Origin: Kryptolebias marmoratus
Taxonomy: Eukaryota; Chordata; Actinopteri; Cyprinodontiformes; Rivulidae
Assembly: GCF_001649575.2 (NCBI RefSeq)
Contig: NC_051440.1
Location: 21,646,124 to 21,710,123 of the forward strand
Length of the DNA stretch: 64,000 bases
Direction: 5' to 3'
The notes beneath the pieces are model-generated. The model worked only from the letters and a program-made list of their open reading frames with translations, was not told the DNA's origin and did not search any database. Position numbers and translations under genes: made by a program. Each line of letters starts with the position of its first letter. Positions within the stretch are counted from its first letter, which is position 1. Below, in pieces: positions 1 through 29,475 of this stretch.

Positions 1-332
1 TGGTGGGTGTGAAGACTATCATTGATCTTCCTTGTCTGAGGGAAAGTAGATACAGTCACGGCTGTAGGAGCTGGAGCTATAAGATATGAGCTGTTGACCG
101 ATCTTAGATCAGTGACTCGTCTGAACTCTATTATTAGCCTCTCAAGGTCTGCTACATTACAACTGGTGCTTCGATAGAAACTGGAGTAGCCCGTGTTTGC
201 CTTATCTGAGGCTAGAACTAATACTGACACAGAGATGAAGAGGACTTTATAACTACAGAAGCACAGGGAAGTGATGATGGAGAAAAGCTTGACAGTGTTT
301 AAGAGAGTTGTGAAGGAATGTCTGTGGCTTAC
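1..332 (-). other. Stop-free continuation of bicd1 exon 8 (possible alternative C-terminus or intron)
   Basis: If the donor at 332 is not used, the frame stays open for about 110 codons to the window edge. The first ~45 residues are strongly hydrophobic, with cores such as [17 protein letters not shown] and ISVSVLVLA, resembling a membrane segment. A Ser/Thr/Arg-rich part follows. I do not recognise this tail in BICD proteins. It may be an intron that is open by chance, or an alternative terminal exon. Confidence 0.35.
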
Positions 333-19726
<19,394 letters not shown>

Positions 19727-20667
19727 CGCCCCTTGTTATATTATTATTATTATTACCGTAGTTTATTTCTTTTGTTTGTTTGTTTGTTTGCTGCTCCTCC
19801 CTGTCGCTCCTCCGTCTCGGACAGAGAGGCAGAGCCGGAGAGAGGAGAGAGGCGGGCGGAGGCTGAAAGATGCTGAGTGTCCGCCCCTTCTCTCTCCTCA
19901 GAGGCACAAACAGCCTAGAACTAAACACCAAATGACTAATCACAACATTTTCTTCAAGGAGCCGGAATAAGACAATATTTGTCATTAAAACTATAACTGA
20001 AGCCTCCCTATTCCAAACAAGGTCAGTGTTATTTTTTATGATAGTCAGCGAAACAGAGGGCACAATTTCTGCTTATTCATGGATCAAAGAGCGCCACTTG
20101 CTGGTCACTGACGCGAACTTCTCTCAACCCTGCCTATCATTTGACACATTTTGGAAATGAGTTAGCCTAACAAAATAAACCAAAAAACTTTACAATTTCA
20201 TTGAATCAATACAAAATGAGTAGCCTCCGTAGCTACAAAGCAGTCTTGCTTGGGACTTCATGAGAAAATATTTATTTAAAAGACATTTGGTAAAAATATA
20301 TGTTCCAATGCAACTCAAATTCAATTTTTTTTGATGTATACTAAATTAGTTTCAGAATACTTTTTAAGAAATATTCAAAATCTCTGTGTTTCTTAAACAG
20401 ATAAAAAGGCACTAAACTCAGGGAATAAAACACTGCAGTCTGAACATAATGAAAGAAGGTCTACAGTTGTGTCATTTTGCACTTTGTTACACAGAATAAA
20501 GCAATATAGGACAGTCTAAAACATTGTTTTTGCACGATTAAGCTGATCTGAGCGGATTTAGAATTAGACATAAATGTGATGACACAGGCATCAAAATACT
20601 TTGTCTTTATTTTATCTTTACATCCATTATCATGTCATTAAAATTCACTTGTTTTCAATGAGCCAAC

Positions 20668-21659
20668 CATGAGGAGACCATAACCCTAGCCCAGGGCCAA
20701 AAGGCCCTTACCCCTTCAACCCTGAGGAGACCCTAACCCTAGCCCAGGGCCAAACGGCCCTTACCCCTTCAACCCTGATGAGACCCTAACCCTAGCCATA
20801 ACCCTGAGGAAACCCTAACCCTAGCCCTGGGCAAAAATGCCCAAACCCCTAAACCCCGTGGAGACCCTAACCCTAGCCCAGCGCCAAAAGGCCCTAACCT
20901 CTTAAACCCTGAGGAGAACCTAACCCTACCCCTGGGCCAAAAGGCCCTTACCCCTTTAACCCTGAGGAGACCCTAACCCTCGCCGTGGGCCAAAAGGCCT
21001 TACCCCCTTAAACCCTGAGGAGACCCTAACCCTAGCCCAGGGCCAAAGGGCCCTAACCCCTTTAACCCTGAGGAGACCCTAACCCTAGCCCAGGTCCAAA
21101 AGGCCCTTACCCCTTCAACCCTGAGGAGACCCTAACCCTAGCCCAGGGCCAAAAGGCCCTTACCCCTTCAACCCTAAAGAAACCCTAACCCTAGCCCTGG
21201 GCCAAAAGGCCCTTACACCCTTAACCCTGATGAGACCCTAACCCTAGCCCTGGGCCAAAAGGCCCTAACCTCTTAAACCCTGAGGAGACCCTAACCCTAG
21301 CCCAGGGCCAAAAGGCCCTAACCCCTTCAACCCTGAGGAAACATTAACCCTAGCCCTGGGCCAAAAGGCCCTTACACCTTCAACCCTGAGGAGACCCTAA
21401 CCCTAGAACCAGNNNNNNNNNNNNNNNNNNNNNNNNNNNNNNNNNAAATCCTGAGGAGACCCTAACCTTAGCCCAGGGCCAAAAGGCCCTAACCCCTTAA
21501 ACCCCGAGGAGACCCTAACCCTAGCCCTGGGCCAAAAGGCCCTAACCCCTTAAACCCCGAGGAGACCCTAACCCTAGCCCAGGGCCAAAAGGCCCTAACC
21601 CCTTCAATCCTTAGGAGACCCTAACCCTAGCCCAGGGCCAAAAGGCCCTAACCCCTTAA
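20668..21659. repeat. 53-bp minisatellite, ~19 units, telomere-like (CCCTAACCCTAG) with an internal hairpin
   Basis: Head-to-tail units of about 53 bp start GAGGAGACCCTAACCCTAG and continue through CCAGGGCCAAAAGGCCCT to CCCCTTCAACCCT. Each holds a telomere-like CCCTAACCCTA core and a perfect inverted repeat (AGGGCC-AAAA-GGCCCT). On the other strand the motif GGGCTAGGGTTAGGG plus nearby G-runs could form a G-quadruplex. One unit is shortened to about 29 bp (near 20777-20805). The array lies about 0.9-1.9 kb upstream of the bicd1 start codon and contains the assembly gap. Confidence 0.95.
21413..21445. other. Assembly gap (33 N) inside the minisatellite
   Basis: A run of 33 N interrupts a unit right after CCCTAGAACCAG. 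The flanking sequence is minisatellite on both sides, so the true array length is unknown. Confidence 1.
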
Positions 21660-23587
21660 ATAATGAAGTTTCTACTTTTACCTACATATGAGTAATTTTT
21701 TTTACTGTTCTATTTCTTAGTGAGTGACGAAAGAGTGCTTCTCAATAAGTATGACTACAATTCTTTTTATTTTATTGCTTAAGCTCATAAATGTTGATCA
21801 GTATGTAAAATGAGCTGTAGATTATGCAAATTTTTAATGAAATCAATTCTAAATTCAAAATTGTTAAAATAAACTTCACTTCAGCTACTTAATCCAAAAG
21901 TCCTGCTTTTGCTTCAGTGTTTATGCAAAACTAATAATCTTATTTTTGGAGATTTGTCAAGAATTGATGGTAGAAGGGCGTAGGTGCAGAAAGAATGTCA
22001 CAGATCCAAAAGTCTTTATTAACCTAACTGAATACTGAAACTCAAGGTTTCAAAGGATAACATACTAACTGAGCAGAGATGCAGACAGGAATCCAACACA
22101 AATATGAGGGTAATAAATAACAGAAGCGCTAACGAACTCAACTGAAAACCAGGGACTGCACAGAGGAGCAAACGGCAAATAAAGAACAGCTGTGAGGGAA
22201 TCAGAAGTCAGGTGTGAAAAGGGAAGTAGAAAAAAAAAATCAATGTAATGCAAGAAATGAACAAAACTCAAGTATGAAACCAAGACACAACTCACAATCA
22301 CAGAACACAAAATAAAACTGAACAAAACTAAACTTAGAACCATGCACTATAACATGATTAGCATCTGCACGAGAAAACTTTGTGAATTAGGTAATTTGAA
22401 ATAATGCTTCTTATACTTTTACCCACAAAGCATTTTTAATGTTTAGCCTTTCAGTGTGATGTTAGCTTGTTAACAGAAGTGTTTAAACACTTTCTCCTGT
22501 AATCGTATGAACATTTCATTATATTTTTGGCCAATAGTGTTACTGAACTCGCATGAGAGATTTGGTACTTGTTTCATGCCGGATGCTCTTCCTGACGCAG
22601 CCACAAAATTACAAAACCACAGCTACTGTGGCTACTAATGAGAGAGAGTAATAAGCAAACATCTGTTAGTTATAAAAAACTTTTGATATGAACAAAGTCT
22701 TTTTATTGTAACCATCTGAGTATTTTATCCACAAAAGTATCATGTAGTTACATATAATACTTAACACACTGTCCTAGAGATACCAATCTGTAACTGTAAT
22801 GTCCACCCTATGATAAAAGTCATGGTTTTACAATTCTAGTCAAGGTTTTGTGTTGCTTCCCACCAACTATTTTTGTTCACCTAAACTCCAGCCGGCAATA
22901 ACATTTATTACACGTGCAATAAAAGAAGATACGGCTGGGGTGAGAAGTTCAAGTGTTCTCATAGCTGTGTAATCAGTTATGATGCTGTCAAATCAGTTAT
23001 TAAAATGATATTGAAGGGGGCGTTTTACTATCTTTCTTAGAATTGGTAATTATTTAAAATTGGCTTATGTAACACTAAAAAAGGGAGTGTGAGTTGTTTG
23101 TATCACTGTCACAAGTAGCAGATTGTACCCTGCCTGTATTAAAGTGGACTGTAGAAACTTTAAGCCTCATGTGTGAAAAAAATCAAGTGAAACAAACATT
23201 AATAAAATAACATTTTGTTATTTTGTTTTTTGTTATTTTATTTTGTGTGACTGCAGGTCTACATGTCTGTCATTTGCTGATATTTTCCCTTTAAACTGAT
23301 TTAACAAGTCCTTCAAATCACCCAGCCGACCTGCGAATAACCTCAGTTTACAAGTCCAAATTAAGATAAGGAGGGGTTGCCAGAAAGTCAAACAGATGAA
23401 CTTTTCATGGCTCTATCTTATCTCTTACAAGGAAGTGTGGTGTCATGAAAAAAATCTAAAGGCTCTCCTCCACAATAACACTGCGCGGCTACACATTACA
23501 GAACTGCAACAACGGGATACTTTAGCAAAGACTTATCAAAAAGTCGTGGATTTCAAAGAAAACAAGAGAAATATTTTTCTAGTCTGC
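21660..23587. other. Intergenic between the minisatellite and the homeobox gene; possible old repeats
   Basis: No coding exon was found. About 22003-22345 (CAAAAGTCTTTATTAACC onward, rich in AACAAAACT-type words) resembles a dispersed fish repeat I cannot name. At 22572-22607 the phrase ATGCCGGATGCTCTTCCTGA is a scrap of a very common fish repeat. 23218-23245 is a T-rich low-complexity stretch. Confidence 0.4.
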
Positions 23588-23593
23588 TTTATT
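23588..23593 (-). promoter_or_regulatory. isx: Polyadenylation signal AATAAA for the isx-like gene
   Basis: First AATAAA on the minus strand after the stop, about 210 bp downstream. Confidence 0.5.
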
Positions 23594-23803
23594 GGTAAAA
23601 GAACAAGCTCCTCAGGAGCACACATGTAGTTTAATCTCATGTTAGCTTCACAACATACATGTTTGACAAATGAACAGATTTGGCAGATTAAAGTCTGCTT
23701 CAATGCTGGACGCTGGAATGGAATCAGTTTCAACACGTTTGATAAAAAAGCAAAACAAAACAAAAACAATCAAGTCTGTCAACACTGGAAGATAATGATG
23801 GTG

Positions 23804-23965
23804 CTATCGTTCTGTCCCCAATGAGTCAAAACAGAGAGTCCTGTGACTCGGGGAATGTGTGTTGGTTAGCAGAGCCTGTGCTGGCGTGGATCTGAAGAAG
23901 AGCCTCGACTGAAGAGGTTCAGGTACGCAGCACGGCAGCCAGCGTACCGCCTGAGGAGGAGGCTT
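23804..23965 (-). CDS. isx: isx-like exon 5, C-terminal tail
   Basis: Begins after a pyrimidine-rich acceptor (GCTGTTCAAG|AAGCCT) with [13 protein letters not shown] and ends at a TAG at 23804-23806. The 81-bp intron before it has no stop and is a multiple of three, so retaining it would also keep the frame. Confidence 0.6.
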   Translation of the reverse strand, partial: KPPPQAVRWLPCCVPEPLQSRLFFRSTPAQALLTNTHSPSHRTLCFDSLGTER

Positions 23966-25764
23966 CTTGAACAGCAAAACAAAGGAAAAACAATGTCTGG
24001 AATTTTCCATACAATTCAACCTTCTTTGGTTTGTTTGTTGCATTACCTGATAACAAAGCAGGTGACTCTGGGCTGGATGTAAGGGCTGCCTGGTCATCAG
24101 CTCCATTTCCTTCACTGTTTCTGTTTTTCTCCACTTGGCTCTGCGGTTCTGGAACCAGATCTAAAGCAAAACAGTCAGCTGAATAAAATTACATTTTTAT
24201 CAGAATAAACGACCAATCTACACTTTTTTATAAGCAAGAAAATGTGACACTAAACAAAACATGTTTCAGAAAACAATGTTCAGTAACCCTCAGGTTGATT
24301 ATTATTATTTCTTGTTTCCTCCTAAACATTAAATATGAGACAAAACTGTCAATAGAAACGTGACTCTAAGTGTGGTGCTTTCATTACCTTACTTTGTATA
24401 GACAATCAAACAGTTTTAATTTGCAATCAAATAAATAAATCTTTAAAATCAAAATATTATTTCAAATCAAAGCTATGCAAACTGCCTAAAACTGATCTGA
24501 TGCAAGTAAAAATAAATTTAAATTGTATCTCTAAAAATTTGGCTGGTAAATCTACATGCATTATTTAAAACCTCCTTTTTTTACTTTGCATTTATACTCT
24601 AAGCACAATTGATTTCTCTTTTAAGTCTAATTTTGCCCACTTTTAGAAGAATTTGGAAGGTGAAATCTTATAAAACATGTATAAAAATATCACCTCAGTT
24701 GTCAGTTAAACAAGGAATTAGTATTATGAACATGAAATTACATTTTTGAACATATTTAAAAAAATATAAACAAATATTTATAAACAAAAAACAAATGTAC
24801 ATGGAATTTAAGAAGGCGTGATTATTAAACGCTATAGATTGTAACTCCAGAAAAACAAAAAAATAAACAACAAGTTATTTTTTTGTCCGAAAAGAAGTAT
24901 TCACCATTGGAAAAATAACATATAATAAAATAAAGTAAAATAAAATAAGATAAAATCGAAGTGATCAGTAAATAAGTTGCAGTTTTTTGAGAAGCTGTGT
25001 GAATAGTAATATTATCAAATAAAGCATTAAAGTGGTTATGTATGAATCACAGCTTTTTCCATCTTTTATTTCTACTGTTTCGTGTTTTCACATCTGAAGG
25101 CATTCTTATAGTTTGAAACTTAGAGCTGCACCTGGATTCGGCCCTCGGTGAGCTGCAGCAGAGAGGCTAACTCGTCTTTGGTGTTGACGTCTGGGTAGTG
25201 AGTCTGCATGAAAACCGCCTCCAGCTCCTGCACCTGAAACGGTGTGAACGTCACCCTGGTTTGTCTTTTCCTCTTCTGAACTGCAAGCAAAGGATTTTTC
25301 ACTATAATCTTCATCATTAACATCAAACAAACAAACAAATAAAAAAGCTTTTCTGTGAGTAATTCTTGATTATTATTTTTCTTTAATAAACTCAACTCAC
25401 CCCTACAGTCTGTGGAAGACTTTGGTGACTCTTTGAGTCTAATTTGTGGAATTTCTGTCAACAGGCAGACATGTTTTTGTTATTTTAGCATAAATGCTTG
25501 ATTAAATTAAGGAAGGAAATAAAGCTTACCTGTGCATGAGGACTTGTTGTTTACTTGGTTGTTTTCTTTTATAACGGACCAGTTTTGATAAACTCTCCCC
25601 TCTCTTCTGATAAACTCAGGCTTTCTAAGAATGTCTTCAATCGAATGGGATATTTTTTTAAATGGCTGTGATTCCCTTTCTTGATCCATACAAGACTCTT
25701 TTTTTGTTTCTTTTCTTGTCCACATGTCCAGCAGTTTGTCTCCCGCCATCAGCTTGTCTAACAT
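23804..25764 (-). CDS. isx: Paired-like homeobox transcription factor, probably isx (intestine-specific homeobox)
   Basis: Exons in coding order: 25530-25764, 25401-25454, 25132-25280, 24047-24160, 23804-23965, giving 237 aa if the last 81-bp intron is removed and 264 aa if kept. The homeodomain is at residues 101-160: R5, L16, F20, THYPDV at 23-28, W48, F49, Q50, N51, R53, ending AKWRK. Q50 marks the paired-like class, and the intron between homeodomain residues 46 and 47 is typical of that class. Near the N-terminus [11 protein letters not shown] resembles the SIExIL motif of ISX and the octapeptide of RAX. ISX is a nuclear regulator of intestinal carotenoid and lipid uptake genes. The overall size is near human ISX (about 245 aa, from memory). 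RAX-like or VSX-like relatives are the alternatives; the short length and the lack of a CVC or OAR domain speak against them. The start could be Met1 or Met6. Confidence 0.75.
24047..24160 (-). CDS. isx: isx-like exon 4 (homeodomain recognition helix)
   Basis: Acceptor CTTTAG|ATCTGGTTC. It encodes [14 protein letters not shown] and continues to LLCYQ. A donor CAG|GTAATG follows. Confidence 0.9.
25132..25280 (-). CDS. isx: isx-like exon 3 (homeodomain residues 1-46)
   Basis: Acceptor TTGCAG|TTCAGAAG, donor ATCCAG|GTGCAG. It encodes the basic arm KRKRQTR, helices 1 and 2 ([22 protein letters not shown]) and the start of helix 3. Confidence 0.9.
25401..25454 (-). CDS. isx: isx-like exon 2 (54 bp)
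   Basis: Acceptor GACAG|AAATTCC, donor AGGG|GTGAGT. It encodes the Ser/Lys-rich linker [17 protein letters not shown]. Both junctions are phase 1 and keep the frame. Confidence 0.65.
25530..25764 (-). CDS. isx: isx-like exon 1
   Basis: Starts ATG at 25764 ([15 protein letters not shown]; a second Met is at residue 6) and ends ACAG|GTAAGC in phase 1. It holds the [13 protein letters not shown] motif. Confidence 0.75.
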
Positions 25765-26281
25765 TACAGTATGTCCCTTTATTGTAAACTTTTAAAAAGG
25801 CTATTTAGAAGTCTAAAAATGATCATAATAATCAGTCCTGCTGCTAAAACCACCTTTCAGGGTAAGAAAACTGCAGTCTGGACTCTGTAAGGTGGGGACA
25901 AATGGGTGTCCTCCCTCTCCTGTCAGTCTCTGTTTGACCTGTGTCACATGGCCATCATGGAGGTGGAGCAACTAAAAGTTTGCAGCAGCATATTTGTAGA
26001 AAAACTGATGCAAATTATTTCACTTGTTGTGTCTCATATAATTGAAAAAAATGTGTTATTGTTATTTAAAGATATGCTCACTATAAATGTGTAATCAGAT
26101 CTTATTTTCCTCAGTTTGCTCCCTTTGGTTTATAAAAGTCTTTAGTTTTTGCAGTAAGACTGGACCTCCCTCTGCAGCTCCAGAATAACGACAGCTTCTC
26201 ACTTTGTAGAACCAGCTGCAGACAAAATGCTTATGGTTTGAGGCTTGTTTGACTCTTAGATAATATTCAACTATCAAACCC

Positions 26282-26803
26282 AGATAAGTCGTTGCTTCTC
26301 TTTCTTATCACTTGATTGATTGCACAGCTAATTCTTATGACTTTGGCCCCAATGCGCCTCCTCACACACCAGAGTACTTGTTCCAGACTGAAACACAGAA
26401 AACTGTCAGCCCAGTTGATTGAGAGGCTTTCATTTGGGTTGATAAAGAGTTGATCTCCACCTAGTGGTTCAGAGGTCTCAGTGCTTATCTAAAAATACAA
26501 AAGCAATAGGATGTGACTTCCATTACATTACTTTACTATTTTAAAACTATTTGAAGTTTTAAAACAGAAAGGTAGGCAGTTAATAAGTTAGTTTCTATTA
26601 TTGTTTTGCTGTCCGAACTTGTGCAAAATCCCTAAATATTATAAAATCTTTCTTATCTGAAACAATTATGTTTTAAGCATTTATTTTCCAAATGCAACAT
26701 GTATTATATGATTCTTATCAGTCAAACAATAGTTTTTTTAGACTAAACTGTATTAAAACTTTGTAAAACATCCCTGTGTTTTGGTCAACTAATCAGCTTA
26801 TCT
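26282..26803. promoter_or_regulatory. Cluster of six WGATAAG motifs (candidate GATA-factor enhancer)
   Basis: WGATAAG occurs at 26282-26288 (+), 26304-26310 (-), 26484-26490 (-), 26652-26658 (-), 26714-26720 (-) and 26797-26803 (-), with a TGATAAA at 26440-26446. About 0.2 would be expected by chance in 522 bp at 60% AT. The cluster lies 0.5-1.0 kb upstream of the isx-like start codon. GATA4/5/6 are gut transcription factors; function here is inferred. Confidence 0.45.
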
Positions 26804-27930
26804 CTAACAAACATAATATAACTGTTAACACTAATAGGACATGTAGTTGTACAGGCCGTCATACAGTTGCAGCTAAATTAAATAAGAAAACACGAACCAC
26901 TGTTAAAGTCCCCCTTCTAAATCAAATGAATTCTTTGCAGCATTTATCACAAGATTCTCACAACAATGCCTTTCATTTGGCAGGAAAGTATCAGAATGGA
27001 AAATATCAAGTTTCTTGTAATAATTAGAATTTATGAGGAACATTATATAAAAGTAAACAGTTGGATGTGGCATAAACATGTCCCTTAACTCTAAATTGTT
27101 CATAATCAGTGCCAAAGAACAACTTTTCCATTCTTATTGCAAAGATTTGAAATTCTCAAATTGCACAACTTGACAATTTTGAGAGAAAAATAAAGCTTTT
27201 GTCATTTTTTTGAAGTTTCTCATCACACTTTCCCATAAATAATCGTTTTTTTTCTATTTTACTTCAACATGTGCTGCACATTTTCAGTAGCTCTTCTGTC
27301 TTTTCAGTAATTGACCTTTTCCTAATGTGATTATGGAGTAGAGACACACATTCATTATGCAATAGCCTGTTTGTACATTTTGATTAAAAAAGCCACTGTA
27401 GAAGGATGCAAAAAATATTTTTGCATGGGCTGGAACGAAGAAGACCAGACAAAATACATGCACTTTTATTTTTTCCACCTTTTATCATTTATTTTTTTGG
27501 TGATCACAAACAAGCATTCATTACTGATACTCATCAATATCTATTATAGTTTATTTAAGTCTATTTAACAAATGTAAAACTGCAACACATGAAACACAGT
27601 CTTCAGTCAGTGTTTGGGTTGGATATGAGCTTTCACTAACTGACATGTGATGGATCCTTCAACACTGCGTAAAGTCACATGCACTCAGAAAACCTCATGA
27701 CATGTCAGTGTTGATACTCTCTGTGCTTTGCAAGTTGCATGTGAGCTCAATTTCCTTCAACTGTTCTGTTGTTTTTAAGTTCTATTTCTCTATTTTAGAC
27801 CACTTGTAACAAACAAGATGGAAACTTTCTAATTAGTTCGTTTTTAAGGGAAAATATTTTCCCTCAAAATAATCAAGTTTCAGTTTCCTGCAGGAACCTT
27901 TATCTAAGAGTTTTCTATAATTTCTAACAT

Positions 27931-28058
27931 ATCCATCCATCCATCCATCCATCCATCCATCCATCCATCCATCCATCCATCCATCCATCCATCCATCCAT
28001 CCATCCATCCATCCATCCATCCATCCATCCATCCATCCAGCCATCCATCCATCCATCT
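27931..28058. repeat. (ATCC)n tetranucleotide microsatellite
   Basis: About 30 near-perfect ATCC units. Read on the other strand it gives a meaningless Met-Asp-Gly-Trp open frame. Confidence 0.98.
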
Positions 28059-28175
28059 ATTTTTTTACCTGCTTTTCTGTTCAGACTTGTGGGAAGCTGG
28101 CACCAGGCTCAGAGCACTAGAGGTGGGGGACACCCTGAATAGGCGGTAAGCCTGTCACAGACTTCAGACATATGA
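28059..28175. repeat. Degraded fish dispersed-repeat tail next to the ATCC microsatellite
   Basis: The sequence from TTTTTTTACCTGCTTTTCTG through AGGTGGGGGACACCCTGAAT to AGCCTGTCACAGAC matches the block that very commonly follows ATCC runs in fish genomes (recognised from memory). Confidence 0.6.
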
Positions 28176-29427
28176 GGATGAAAATGTTAGTATTTCAGTC
28201 ATCTGTGCAGTTAAAGAGTATGTTGCCATTTCAGGTATGGTACACCGATGATCTTATTATAATAAAGCATGTTTTCTTTAATCTCCCTGAGACACTCATG
28301 AATTTAAAAATTCTGGTTTGGATCGAATTGTTAAACTAAAAGTGTAGGAAGTATGTATCAGTGTTTCAGTGTTTATTTCTTTATTTTCTTAAAGGTTGTA
28401 GTTTGTGATTCAAACGTGAATTTGTCAAAAAAGGAGATGCGTATGACCGATGTACAAATTTTCCAAATGCTGTAAGTGTGACAGTAAGTTTCTTCCCTAC
28501 TCCCATATAAAGTCCTTCCTGGCAATGTTAATTAAATAGACGTGGGCTGCCATCAAACTCTTAATTTAGAGTAATAATTTAACATTATTTCAGGGGAAAA
28601 CAGAGACGTGCAGTAAACGTGGAAATGAAGTTACCATTTACAGAACTTTTACCAGCAATCTTTCAATGACAGCTTTGTACTTTGCGATAGTTTGCCCGCA
28701 CGTGATAGTCACAGAGGTTTGGCCACTAAAAACAAATTCTTGGAGTTGAAAGCAGGAAAAAAGCAAACTGGATGAAGGAAGACTTTTCAGCTCATTACCA
28801 AAAAGAGGTTTGACTTTACAGCTACAGAAAGAACAGATTACAACTGTAAAGGAATTCCTTTGTTCTATCTTCACTTTCTCTGGACATATGTGAATAAAAA
28901 AGCTAACTTCTAACCCTTAAATATTTATTTATTAATAATAAAAGTGAAAACAAAAGTTGTATTTAGTGAAAGCATCAACAAACTTAGTTTTCTTTTGTTT
29001 TCTAACTTTTTTTTTCTAAATCAAAGTCATCACGTCTCCCAGGTTGTGAATCTTGGGCTGAAAGGTGTCCAAAGGCTTCCTGTTATGAAATGAAAATGCA
29101 GCAAAGAGAGAAACGCAGTGACTACCTCCTGCTGTCCAAGTGCTGGTGGGTCAGCTGCTATAATTTGATTCACATGAGCAGTAGGCTGGACCCGTTTCAG
29201 TCAACACGAGCTGCGGTCTTACATGTCTGAAATCTGCTTTTTCAAACCATGCTGCCCACTCCTCCCCACACTCCCACCTCCAAGCCCTTTTCCTGTTCTG
29301 TCAGATGCTCCAGTCCAGTGCAGTTTGTCTTGCTTCCCTCCTCTCTGACTGTTTGTTTCGCCTTTATTTTGCTTTCTTCATTTTTGTTTTAGCAGCCCTA
29401 AACGTGAGCCCATAGGCTGAAGAGAGC

Positions 29428-29475
29428 ATGACAGCAGAAAAGGAAGGTAATGGACTCGACAACTATGGCTTTGCG
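29428..29475 (+). CDS. slc23a4: slc23a4 exon 1
   Basis: Start ATG to GCG|GTGAGT. It encodes [16 protein letters not shown], the cytosolic N-terminus. An inner GAAG|GTAATG donor is rejected because it breaks the frame. Confidence 0.75.

Larger units (their letters stand above)
25765..29427. other. Divergent intergenic region between isx-like and slc23a4
   Basis: 3.66 kb separating two start codons that point away from each other. It contains the GATA-site cluster (26282-26803), the ATCC microsatellite with its repeat tail (27931-28175) and otherwise AT-rich sequence without coding exons. Confidence 0.7.

Noticed and set aside
27833..28048. Met-Asp-Gly-Trp repeat protein
   Set aside because: Translation of the ATCC microsatellite.
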